Source: Rivihabitans pingtungensis (GTDB lineage Bacteria; Pseudomonadota; Gammaproteobacteria; Burkholderiales; Aquaspirillaceae). Taken from it: DNA of 64,000 bases. How positions within the stretch are numbered: the first letter of the stretch is position 1; each line of letters starts with the position of its first letter. Location of the stretch: NCBI RefSeq assembly GCF_003201855.1, contig NZ_QJKI01000002.1, forward strand, positions 1 to 64,000, read 5' to 3'. The translations under genes were made by a program, and so were the position numbers. Under the pieces are notes generated by a model. The model saw only the letters and a list, made by a program, of their open reading frames with translations. It did not search any database and was not told the origin of the DNA. Below are positions 38,697 to 46,346 of this stretch, piece by piece.

Positions 38697-40484
38697 ATGA
38701 CCTATCAAGTCCCGCTCAAGGACATCCGTTTTGTGCTGTCTGAACTGGCCGAGCTGCCGGCGGTGTGCACCCTGCCCGGCTACGAAGATTGCAATGTCGA
38801 ACTGGTGGACGCCATTCTGGACGAAGCCGCCAAGTTTGCCGAAGGGGTGCTCGCCCCGATCAACCGCAACGGCGACAAGGGCAACACCTGGAAAGACTAC
38901 CAGGTGACCACCGCCGAAGGCTTTGCCGACGCCTACCACCAGTTCCGCGACAGCGGCTGGGTGGGCCTGCGCGCCCCGCAAGACGTGGGCGGCCAGGGCC
39001 TGCCGGCGCTGGTGGCGATGGCCACCGAAGAAATGTGGTGTTCCGCCAATCTGTCGTTTTCGCTGGCCCCGCTGCTGACCCTGGGCGCCATCGAAGCCAT
39101 CCATCACCACGCCAGCGAAGACCTGAAAGCCACCTACCTGCCGCGCATGGCCAGCGGCGAGTGGACCGGCACCATGAACCTGACCGAACCCAACGCCGGC
39201 TCTGATCTGGCGCAGGTGCGCACCAAGGCCGTGGACAATGGCGATGGCACGTATTCCATCACCGGCCAAAAGATTTTCATCACCTGGGGTGAGCACGACA
39301 TGGCCGATAATATCGTCCATCTGGTGCTGGCCCGCCTGCCGGACGCCCCGGCGGGGGTGAAGGGCATTTCGCTGTTTATCGTGCCCAAATACCTGGTCAA
39401 CGCCGACGGCACGCTGGGCGCGCGCAACGACGCCCGCTGCGTGTCCATCGAACACAAGCTGGGCATCCACGGCAGCCCCACCGCGGTGATGAGCTTTGGC
39501 GACCAAGGCGGCGCCATCGGTTATCTGGTGGGCGAGCTGAACAAGGGCCTGGGCTATATGTTCACCATGATGAACCACGCCCGCCTGGGCGTGGGCGTGG
39601 AAGGCATGGCCATCTCCGAGCGTGCCTACCAGCACGCCGTGGCCTACGCCCGCGACCGCGTGCAAAGCCGCGAACTGGGCAGCCCCAATCCGGCCAGCGC
39701 CGCCATCATCAAGCACCCGGACGTGCGCCGCATGCTGATGACCATGCGCGCCCAGATCGAAGCCCAACGCGCCCTGGCCTACTACACCGCCACCGCGCTG
39801 GACCGCGCCGCCACCCATCCCCACCCGGAAGAAAAAGCCCGCAACCAGGCGCTGGTGAACTTCCTCATCCCCATCGTCAAGGGCTGGAACACCGAGCAAG
39901 CCAACGAAATCACCTCGCTGGGCGTGCAAGTACACGGCGGCATGGGCTTTATCGAAGAAACCGGCGCCGCCCAGTACTACCGCGACGCCCGCATCACCGC
40001 CATTTATGAAGGCACCACCGGCATCCAGGCGCTGGACCTGATCGGCCGCAAACTGGCCTCGGAAAACGGCGCCACCGCCCGCGCCGTGCTGGCCGAAGTC
40101 AAAGCCGTGGCCGCCCGCCTGGCCGACGCCGGCCCCGAGCTGCAAGCCTTCCAGGCCGCGCTGAACATCGCCGTTGACCAGGCCAGCAGCTGCGTGGACT
40201 TTGTGCTCGCCCACTTTGCCAGCAACCCGCGCCTGCCGGCAGCCGGCTCGGTGCCCTTCCTCAAGCTGATGGGCATCGTGCTGGGCGGCTGGCAAATGGC
40301 CCGCGCCGCCCTCGCCGCCCAAGCCAAACTGGCCGAAGACGGCGCCGACGTGGACTTCCTCACCGCCAAACTGATCACCGCCCGTTTTTACGGCGAACAC
40401 CTGCTGCCGCAAGTCAGTGGCCTGACCGTGGCGATTCTGCACGGTGGGGAATCGGTGCTGGCGCTGGATGAAGCGGCGTTTTGA
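38697..40484 (+). CDS. Acyl-CoA dehydrogenase (long, C-terminal-extended type)
   Basis: A 595-residue FAD enzyme of the acyl-CoA dehydrogenase group with an extra C-terminal domain (the DmdC/AcdB-like branch). Motifs are MNLTEPNAGSDLAQVRTKA in the middle domain, KIFITWGEHDM, and LGVQVHGGMGFIEETGAAQYYRDARITAIYEGTTGIQALDL with the catalytic-base region. Such enzymes oxidise short, branched or methylthio acyl-CoAs, and the true substrate is unclear. It is 189 bp after etfA, its electron acceptor. A terminator follows 37 bp downstream. The gap 38508-38696 holds no clear promoter. Confidence 0.92.
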   Translation: MTYQVPLKDIRFVLSELAELPAVCTLPGYEDCNVELVDAILDEAAKFAEGVLAPINRNGDKGNTWKDYQVTTAEGFADAYHQFRDSGWVGLRAPQDVGGQGLPALVAMATEEMWCSANLSFSLAPLLTLGAIEAIHHHASEDLKATYLPRMASGEWTGTMNLTEPNAGSDLAQVRTKAVDNGDGTYSITGQKIFITWGEHDMADNIVHLVLARLPDAPAGVKGISLFIVPKYLVNADGTLGARNDARCVSIEHKLGIHGSPTAVMSFGDQGGAIGYLVGELNKGLGYMFTMMNHARLGVGVEGMAISERAYQHAVAYARDRVQSRELGSPNPASAAIIKHPDVRRMLMTMRAQIEAQRALAYYTATALDRAATHPHPEEKARNQALVNFLIPIVKGWNTEQANEITSLGVQVHGGMGFIEETGAAQYYRDARITAIYEGTTGIQALDLIGRKLASENGATARAVLAEVKAVAARLADAGPELQAFQAALNIAVDQASSCVDFVLAHFASNPRLPAAGSVPFLKLMGIVLGGWQMARAALAAQAKLAEDGADVDFLTAKLITARFYGEHLLPQVSGLTVAILHGGESVLALDEAAF

Positions 40485-40521
40485 GCTGAGGGCGCCAGGC
40501 AGTAAATTGTAGTCAGAAGTG

Positions 40522-40558
40522 AAAAACCCCGGACGGGTGGACTGTCCGGGGTTTTTTT
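40522..40558 (+). terminator. Terminator after the acyl-CoA dehydrogenase gene
   Basis: AAAAACCCCGGAC and GTCCGGGGTTTTTTT flank a 9-base loop. It also marks the left border of the AT-richer accessory islet. Confidence 0.92.
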
Positions 40559-40608
40559 GTGGGGGTGTTTTTTATGGGTAATATGTTTTTGCCTGGCTCG
40601 CCATTCGC

Positions 40609-41076
40609 TCATCCATACCAGTACATGGAGGAAACTTCTGGGAGTAATGTAGAGCGACGACCCGTATTGAAAACAACAAAGTCGTGATCTAGACTTTGAC
40701 GCCCTCCTTTGGATCTGGTGTTATAGACCGGTTGATGGGCAAAGATAATCAAAGATTCAATTTCCTCAATGATTTGATTTTCGGGGGCTGGGTACGCATA
40801 TTCGTTCTTGAGCTCATCCCATGCTAAAAAAGGCTTGCTAATCGCGGCTGCATAAATTTGTACTGGATCTGGTTCACGATTTATCCAGTCATGCTCTTTC
40901 AGTCTTTGGGTAATGGATCGAATTGTTTTGCCAATATAAAGAGGCACATTCTTTCCATACATGCCATGAGTGCCGCAGATCATATACAGCACAAGATTTG
41001 GGTCTGTCAGATTGCCAGCTTCCTCTGTAACGTATGGACCATACCAATGTACGTTAAAATATTTTGGTGTAAACAT
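40609..41076 (-). CDS. GIY-YIG-like nuclease-domain protein
   Basis: A 155-residue protein. The N-terminal half reads LYMICGTHGMYGKNVPLYIGKT, then RSITQRLKEHD. This fits the GIY-YIG core (two tyrosine motifs, then a downstream Arg and His) in a divergent form. A conserved-looking Glu is in NQIIEEIESLIIFAHQPVYN, as expected near the end of the nuclease core. The base composition is visibly AT-richer than the flanking core genes, suggesting recent acquisition. It has no partner on the same strand within 70 bp. The start is the ATG at 41076 after AAGGAAAATTG. The biological role is unknown. Confidence 0.6.
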   Translation of the reverse strand: MFTPKYFNVHWYGPYVTEEAGNLTDPNLVLYMICGTHGMYGKNVPLYIGKTIRSITQRLKEHDWINREPDPVQIYAAAISKPFLAWDELKNEYAYPAPENQIIEEIESLIIFAHQPVYNTRSKGGRQSLDHDFVVFNTGRRSTLLPEVSSMYWYG

Positions 41077-41153
41077 CAATTTTCCTTGTTTGGGGTATAA
41101 GTTTTTAGATATGGGCTCTGGTTTTACTGCTATGGGATGGTTAGAAACATGCT

Positions 41154-41768
41154 TTAGGTTACAGATTTAGGTCGGGCAAGGGCCGTGGTCTCTCGCGTAT
41201 ATGCGTACCCATCACCGCCAAGTTTACCCACCGCATCAAGAAGATCATGGCTGATGTCTGATTGAACGCGCACATCATCGGCAACGTAGATCCCAAGCAC
41301 ATCCAACAAAACAACGCTGCCGCCCGATGGCTCGGAAGACACCTGAATCACTTCTCGAAGCGCGCACTCATAGCGAACTTTTGATGCAGCCACTGCCGGC
41401 GCCGCAACAAATCGGCTTTCACAAGATTCGATCCCCGCCGCTGAGAACTCACTGATTTCGGGTGGAAAGGTTTCGCATGTGGCATTCATTTTTTTCAGCA
41501 ATGCCGCACTCACGATATTGATCACACAGGATTTCGTGGCAAGAATGTTTGTGAGCGTGTCTTTGTTCTTGCCGCTTCTCGACGTGATTTGTGTGTACAG
41601 CAGGACGGGAGGATTGCAGCTGGCCACGGTAAAAAATGAGTAGGGAGCCAGGTTGGTAACACCCGTTGCGGAAACCGTGCTGATCCAGGCGATTGGCCGA
41701 GGGATGATGCCGCCGACAAGATGGCGATAGTTTTCTTGGGCGGTTAATTGGGTGGTGTTTAGATACAT
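41154..41768 (-). CDS. Flavin reductase family protein
   Basis: A ~204-residue protein of the flavin reductase-like (FMN-binding split-barrel) family. The signature YRHLVGGIIPRPIAWISTVSATGVTNLAPYSFFTVASCNPPVLL is followed by KDTLTNILATKSCVINIVS and a C-terminal GDGYAYTRET. Such proteins bind FMN and may reduce flavin or other substrates. The ATG at 41768 fits the family start. A GTG at 41837 has a better ribosome site (GAGG 6 bases upstream) and would add 23 residues, so the true start is uncertain. It is AT-richer than the core genes. Confidence 0.85.
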   Translation of the reverse strand: MYLNTTQLTAQENYRHLVGGIIPRPIAWISTVSATGVTNLAPYSFFTVASCNPPVLLYTQITSRSGKNKDTLTNILATKSCVINIVSAALLKKMNATCETFPPEISEFSAAGIESCESRFVAAPAVAASKVRYECALREVIQVSSEPSGGSVVLLDVLGIYVADDVRVQSDISHDLLDAVGKLGGDGYAYTRETTALARPKSVT

Positions 41769-41885
41769 GGTGAGTTTTTGAGTGAAGTATTTGTGTTGAC
41801 TAACGTGAAGTTGAGGTGCCTGGGCGGTTTTTCGCACAGGTCACCTCGAATGCATAGTTAGAGCAACCGGCTAAAGTTCTTTGCT

Positions 41886-42161
41886 TCACTTGGATGGGTA
41901 TTTCTTTTTCCCCTTGATTTCATCGCCACACCAAGGACAATGCGAAATTTGCACCCCATCGTCTCGAAATAGATATCCATCAGCGGTGACAGGCATCATG
42001 TAGAACTGATTAAATCCCCTGTTAGTAAAATTGCTTACGAAAACAAATTTTTCTTCTGTGGCGTCTTTGATCTTTCCGCACTTACACGTTGGCTCTATCT
42101 CCCATTTGAAATTGCCACCAATGTGATCGTGATTTTGTTCAATGTGAATTTTGTCTCTCAT
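41886..42161 (-). CDS. Small Cys-containing hypothetical protein
   Basis: A 91-residue protein, not recognised. It has CKCGK in the first half and CPWCGDE near the end, a spacing that would suit a zinc-binding site. The middle is polar (EEKFVFVSNFTNRGFNQFYMMPV). The ATG at 42161 follows AAAGGAG at 6 bases. The frame upstream to 42218 lacks support. It lies in the AT-richer part of the islet, between the flavin reductase and the frameshifted TOPRIM gene. No function is proposed. Confidence 0.7.
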   Translation of the reverse strand: MRDKIHIEQNHDHIGGNFKWEIEPTCKCGKIKDATEEKFVFVSNFTNRGFNQFYMMPVTADGYLFRDDGVQISHCPWCGDEIKGKKKYPSK

Positions 42162-42214
42162 AGATGCTCCTTTGTTGGAAAGGTATGGGTTCACCAAATG
42201 GATTATGGGCGGTC

Positions 42215-42971
42215 TCAAACACCAAGTGTAACAGCGTTAATGTTTAGCCGGGCAATCTCAAACACCTGCCGCACATCAAATTCAAACCGCTTCGCTTGCC
42301 TACAGCGCTGTTTGATGTCGCTCCACCGTTCTTGAATTGCGGGTGCATGCTTCCGGTATTCCCGCTGGGTTTTCTTGATCTTGTGTGCCTTGGGCGCGAG
42401 TTCGGAGAGCCATGTTTCCAGCTGGGTGTTGCACTCTAAGCCGGGCGCGGCGCATAGCTGAGCGTGTTCGTCCGGCAGGGTCGCCACGGCCAGCCAGGTT
42501 CCCGATGATTGCGCCGGCAGGCATAGCACGGTGCGTCCTTATGGGCGGTATGGTGGCCGGGGTGAGCCAGGTTTGCAGCACGCTGGCCAGCTTATCCGCG
42601 TCGGTGCTGGCGGGTGGGCAGCAGTAGTGAATGGGTAGCGCGCCCCAGTTTGCCCTGCGTTCATCGTCAGGCAGCTGCGGATAATCGGCATACTGTTTGC
42701 CGCAAACATCCAGATCAAGATGGATGATGAGCAAATCGTACAATTCCAGCGTGGGGTCGCTGTCTATTGGCCCGGTATGGCGTGCGCCAGCGGTATGACA
42801 CCATTTCAGTACCCCGCCCCAGCCCGTGCCCAGTTGCGGATAGGTGGGTTCTGGCTGCAATTGCGTCAGCACAAATGGCTGGCCGGGCAAGATGGCGTTC
42901 AACGCCGCTGCAATCAACGGTTGGTCTGTCGGCCCTTCCGCCACCAGGGCAATGCGCAAAGGCTCAGACAT
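42215..42971 (-). pseudogene. TOPRIM-like protein gene with a +1 frameshift
   Basis: The N-terminal part (42971 down to ~42541) encodes LRIALVAEGPTDQPLIAAAL (Glu12) and LLIIHLDLDVC (Asp86/Asp88), the Glu and DxD pattern of a TOPRIM/OLD-nuclease-like fold. The C-terminal part is intact in another frame (from ~42538 to 42215: LCLPAQSSGTWLAVATLPDEH ... VFEIARLN). Removing one T from the pair at 42539-42540 restores a single ~251-residue frame reading PPIGRTVLCLPAQ. The frameshift is therefore recent, a sequencing error, or programmed. It starts inside the 3' end of the ATPase gene (8-bp overlap), so the two form a coupled pair. Confidence 0.75.
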
Positions 42972-44154
42972 TTGGCACCGCGCCCAGGTGGCCCATCATC
43001 CACAGGCGGGAGAGTGGGTAGTTGTGCAGCAACTGGCGCAAGGGCTCGGATAGCACGATGCGGCGCACCGAGGTGTGGCCTTGTTGGGTGCGGTCTACGG
43101 CAAACAGGCGCACTTCTGGGTCGTTTAAATCCAGCCCGTCCAGCACAGCGGGGTTATGGGCGGTAAACAGCAGCTGTTGATCTGGGTCGCGATGCTCCAG
43201 CCAGGCGGCCAGGTGACTGACCAGCCGGCTTAATAGCCGGGGGTTAAGCGCTTGGTCGAGGTTGTCGATGGCAAACACTTTTGGGCCGTATTCCGCCAGG
43301 CAGAGTGTGGCGCAGAACAGGATATACAGCGCGCCTTCGCTGGCGTCGTAGGCGGTCAGGGTGTTGCGGTTGGCGTTCATGAAGCGGTCGGTGAATTTCA
43401 GCATCCACTTGCCGCGCGGCACTTGGTTGGAGAGCAGGGTGCTGGCGTGCTGGCTGACTTCGACCTCATCCACCCAGTCGATCAGCGTCAGAATGTCATC
43501 CAGCATGGCTTCGCCGGGTGGGTTGTCTGCGTGCAGCGCCCGTTGCAGGTCGGCAAAGCCTTCGGCCAGGCGTCCGCCGTTCAGGCCAACGGGGGCGCGG
43601 GTTTGCGGGTCGGGGGCAATGCCGCGCAGCGCCGGGGTGTTGGGACAGTAAATGGCGTAGTCTTGCAGGGTTTGCATCAGTTGTGCTGCGGGGTTGTCCT
43701 CGGCCAGCTCCACCCGTTTCAGCGCCGCCAGCCCGGCTTTGGGGTTCAGCGATTTGGCTTGGCTGCGCACGCCGGCAGAGACAATATCGCGCTCGCCATC
43801 GTTCAGGGTTTCGGTTTTGTAGGCCCAGGCGGGTTCTGGCGCATCCAGCGGATTGAGCAGGGAGATGCGATACGCCGCGTGCGGGCTGGCGGTGATGCCC
43901 ATGCTGATGTGCGGCGGGGTGCGCAGGCCGGCAAACGAGGTTTTGTATAAGCGCGGCGTGCCGGCGCGCACACCTCGGCGCAGCAGGCTTTCGTCGTCCA
44001 CTACGCCGCTGGCTGCCGCGCCAAGAATGCCCAGTGCCTCCAGTACATTGCTTTTGCCCACGCCATTGGCGCCAATAAAGCAATTGACTCGGCCAAGCTC
44101 CAGCTCAAGATTGGCGATGGATTTAAAGCCTTGGATTGTCAGGGTGCGCAGCAT
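42964..44154 (-). CDS. AAA/OLD-like ATPase paired with a TOPRIM protein
   Basis: A 396-residue SMC/OLD-type ATPase. Walker A is GANGVGKS (28-35) after LRTLTIQGFKSIANLELEL. An ABC-signature-like ASEGALYILF lies near 271-280. The Walker B region reads KVFAIDNLDQALNP, with Asn298 where most relatives have the catalytic Glu. A C-terminal TAHNPAVLDGLDL is the H-loop-like block. It overlaps the TOPRIM gene by 8 bp. ATPase plus TOPRIM pairs occur in anti-phage systems such as PARIS and OLD/Gabija relatives, but this pair is not one I can name. GC content is close to the core genome. Confidence 0.8.
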   Translation of the reverse strand: MLRTLTIQGFKSIANLELELGRVNCFIGANGVGKSNVLEALGILGAAASGVVDDESLLRRGVRAGTPRLYKTSFAGLRTPPHISMGITASPHAAYRISLLNPLDAPEPAWAYKTETLNDGERDIVSAGVRSQAKSLNPKAGLAALKRVELAEDNPAAQLMQTLQDYAIYCPNTPALRGIAPDPQTRAPVGLNGGRLAEGFADLQRALHADNPPGEAMLDDILTLIDWVDEVEVSQHASTLLSNQVPRGKWMLKFTDRFMNANRNTLTAYDASEGALYILFCATLCLAEYGPKVFAIDNLDQALNPRLLSRLVSHLAAWLEHRDPDQQLLFTAHNPAVLDGLDLNDPEVRLFAVDRTQQGHTSVRRIVLSEPLRQLLHNYPLSRLWMMGHLGAVPNV

Positions 44155-44384
44155 CGGAAAAGACCTTTAACACAGAAAAAAGCTGCACAGCCGCAAGCCA
44201 TGCCGTGCCGGATGCGCACAGTATATGCCGCTTGTTCGCGTGCGCCATCTCCCCCGCGTTCCCTTGCCTCCCCGCCCCGCATGCACTACAACCCAAGACA
44301 GCGCCGCGCCGGCATCAGCCTGGAGGGTGTCCGGATTCTGACTGGTCGTGACGCATCGGCGACGCGTGTTGCGCTGCCGCAAAG

Positions 44385-44414
44385 TTGCGAATGAGGGTCA
44401 AAAAAAGGTACAAT
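44385..44414 (+). promoter_or_regulatory. carA promoter
   Basis: TTGCGA at 44385-44390 and TACAAT at 44409-44414, 18-bp spacer. The rest of the 350-bp gap (44155-44384) shows no gene. Confidence 0.6.
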
Positions 44415-44430
44415 CCGAAAGTTTATCAAA

Positions 44431-44460
44431 ACGGGACGGGCGGAATACGCCTTGTCCCGT
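44431..44460 (+). promoter_or_regulatory. Hairpin in the carA leader
   Basis: ACGGGAC and GTCCCGT enclose an inner GGCG / CGCC stem with a GAATA loop, about 10 bases after the likely transcription start. No U-run follows, so it is not an ordinary terminator. A role in pyrimidine or arginine response is possible but unproven. Confidence 0.45.
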
Positions 44461-44504
44461 TATTCGCATCAAGCCTTTAAAATCAAATGTATCAGGAGCA
44501 GCCA

Positions 44505-45638
44505 GTGTCCACGATTCCCGCAATTCTTGCCTTGGCTGACGGGACTGTCTTTACCGGCCGCGCAATTGGCGCGACCGGCCATACCGTCGGTGAAGTGGTG
44601 TTCAACACCGCCATCACCGGTTATCAGGAAATTCTTACCGATCCGTCCTACACCCGCCAGCTGGTCACCCTGACTTACCCGCATATCGGCAATGTGGGCG
44701 CCAACGCCGAGGATGCCGAGTCGCGCGCCGTGTTTGCCGCGGGCTTGATCATCCGCGATCTGCCCTTGCTGCATAGCAATTTCCGTGCACAAGAGTCGCT
44801 GGGCGATTACCTCACCCGCAATGGCACGGTGGCCATTGCCGACATCGACACCCGCAAGCTCACCCGCCTGCTGCGCGAAAAAGGCGCTCAGGCCGGCTGC
44901 ATCATGGCCGGTGAAGTGGACGCCGCTCGCGCGGTGGAGCTGGCGCGCGGCTTTGGCTCAATGGCCGGCCAGGATCTGGCCAAGGTGGTCAGCTGCGCCG
45001 AGCCCTACGCCTGGACCGACCGCGAATGGGCGCTGGGCCACGGCTACCGCGCGCAGACCGAGCCGAAGTTCCATGTGGTGGCTTACGATTTTGGCGTCAA
45101 GCACAACATCCTGCGCATGCTGGCCGAACGCGGCTGCAAGGTGACGGTGGTGCCGGCGCAAACCCCGGCGGCCGAGGTGCTGGCGCTGAATCCGGACGGC
45201 GTGTTCCTGTCCAACGGCCCGGGCGACCCCGAGCCGTGTGATTACGCCATTGCCGCCATTCGTCAGGTGCTCGACACCCGTCTGCCGGTGTTTGGCATTT
45301 GCCTGGGCCATCAGCTCTTGGGCCTGGCCACTGGCGCCAAGACCAGCAAGATGAAGTTTGGCCATCACGGCGCCAACCATCCGGTGCAGGATCTGGATAG
45401 CGGCCGGGTGATGATCACCAGCCAGAACCACGGTTTCCAGGTGGACGAAACCAGCCTGCCGGCCAATGTGCGCGTGACGCACCGCAGCCTGTTTGACCAC
45501 ACCGTGCAGGGCATTGCCCTGACCGACCGTCCGGCGTTTTCTTTCCAGGGCCACCCGGAAGCCAGCCCGGGCCCGAACGATGTGGCCTATCTGTTTGACC
45601 GCTTTACGGCCGCCATGGCGGAACGCCAGCCGGCCTGA
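44505..45638 (+). CDS. carA: Carbamoyl-phosphate synthase small subunit
   Basis: A 377-residue glutaminase subunit providing ammonia to CarB for carbamoyl phosphate, the precursor of pyrimidines and arginine. The N-terminal domain ([28 protein letters not shown]) is complete. The class I amidotransferase triad sits in [14 protein letters not shown] (Cys) and [11 protein letters not shown] (His, Glu). The start is the GTG at 44505, with AGGAG 6 bases upstream. An ATG 18 bp further up lacks a ribosome site. carB is not adjacent: leuE lies between them. Confidence 0.95.
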   Translation: MSTIPAILALADGTVFTGRAIGATGHTVGEVVFNTAITGYQEILTDPSYTRQLVTLTYPHIGNVGANAEDAESRAVFAAGLIIRDLPLLHSNFRAQESLGDYLTRNGTVAIADIDTRKLTRLLREKGAQAGCIMAGEVDAARAVELARGFGSMAGQDLAKVVSCAEPYAWTDREWALGHGYRAQTEPKFHVVAYDFGVKHNILRMLAERGCKVTVVPAQTPAAEVLALNPDGVFLSNGPGDPEPCDYAIAAIRQVLDTRLPVFGICLGHQLLGLATGAKTSKMKFGHHGANHPVQDLDSGRVMITSQNHGFQVDETSLPANVRVTHRSLFDHTVQGIALTDRPAFSFQGHPEASPGPNDVAYLFDRFTAAMAERQPA

Positions 45639-45653
45639 CCCTGGGAGCACAGC

Positions 45654-46301
45654 ATGTTCGGCATCACCGACCTGACCACCTATATTCTGGGCACGATTTT
45701 TATTGTGCTGCTGCCGGGCCCCAACTCGATGTATGTGTTGTCCGTGGCGGCCCAGCGCGGGGTGAAGGCCGGTTTTGCCGGGGCCGCTGGCGTGTTTGTC
45801 GGTGATTTCATCCTGATGACGCTGGCCGCCACGGGCGCCGCCGGGCTGCTGAAAGCCAATCCGGCGCTGTTTGCCGTGGTCAAGTATCTGGGCGGCGGCT
45901 ATCTGGCCTGGGTGGGCGTGAATATGCTGCTGGGCGCCTGGCGCGCCTGGCGTCAGCGCCAGTTGGCCGAGGTGAGCCCGGCGCGGGCGGTGAATGCCGC
46001 CAACCCTTTTGTGCGGGCTTTGGTCATCAGCTTGATGAACCCCAAGGCCATCTTGTTTTTTGTGTCCTTTTTCGTGCAGTTCGTTGACCCGAACTACGCC
46101 TATCCGGCGCTGACCTTTGCCATTCTTGGCGGCATTTTGCAGTGCTTTAGCGCGCTGTATCTGACCACCGTCATCATCGCCGGCGCCCGCCTGGCGGACG
46201 CGTTTCGCCGCCGCCGCAAGCTGGCCGCCTCGCTGTCTGGCGCCGCTGGCGCGGTGTTTGTCGGCTTTGGCGCCAAGCTGGCCAGCGCCAGCCTGAACTA
46301 A
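45654..46301 (+). CDS. leuE: LysE/RhtB family exporter, LeuE-like
   Basis: A 215-residue inner-membrane amino-acid exporter of six helices. The LysE/RhtB N-terminal motif VLLPGPNSMYVLSVAAQRGVKAGFAGAAGVFVGD is followed by LMNPKAILFFVSFFVQFVDPNY in the second half. It is closest in feel to leucine exporter LeuE. It lies 15 bp after carA and 45 bp before carB on the same strand, so it is probably co-expressed. The export substrate cannot be read from sequence. Confidence 0.85.
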   Translation: MFGITDLTTYILGTIFIVLLPGPNSMYVLSVAAQRGVKAGFAGAAGVFVGDFILMTLAATGAAGLLKANPALFAVVKYLGGGYLAWVGVNMLLGAWRAWRQRQLAEVSPARAVNAANPFVRALVISLMNPKAILFFVSFFVQFVDPNYAYPALTFAILGGILQCFSALYLTTVIIAGARLADAFRRRRKLAASLSGAAGAVFVGFGAKLASASLN

Positions 46302-46346
46302 CAGCAAATCGTTCGAATTCATAAATTGATTGTGTAGAGTGCAAGA

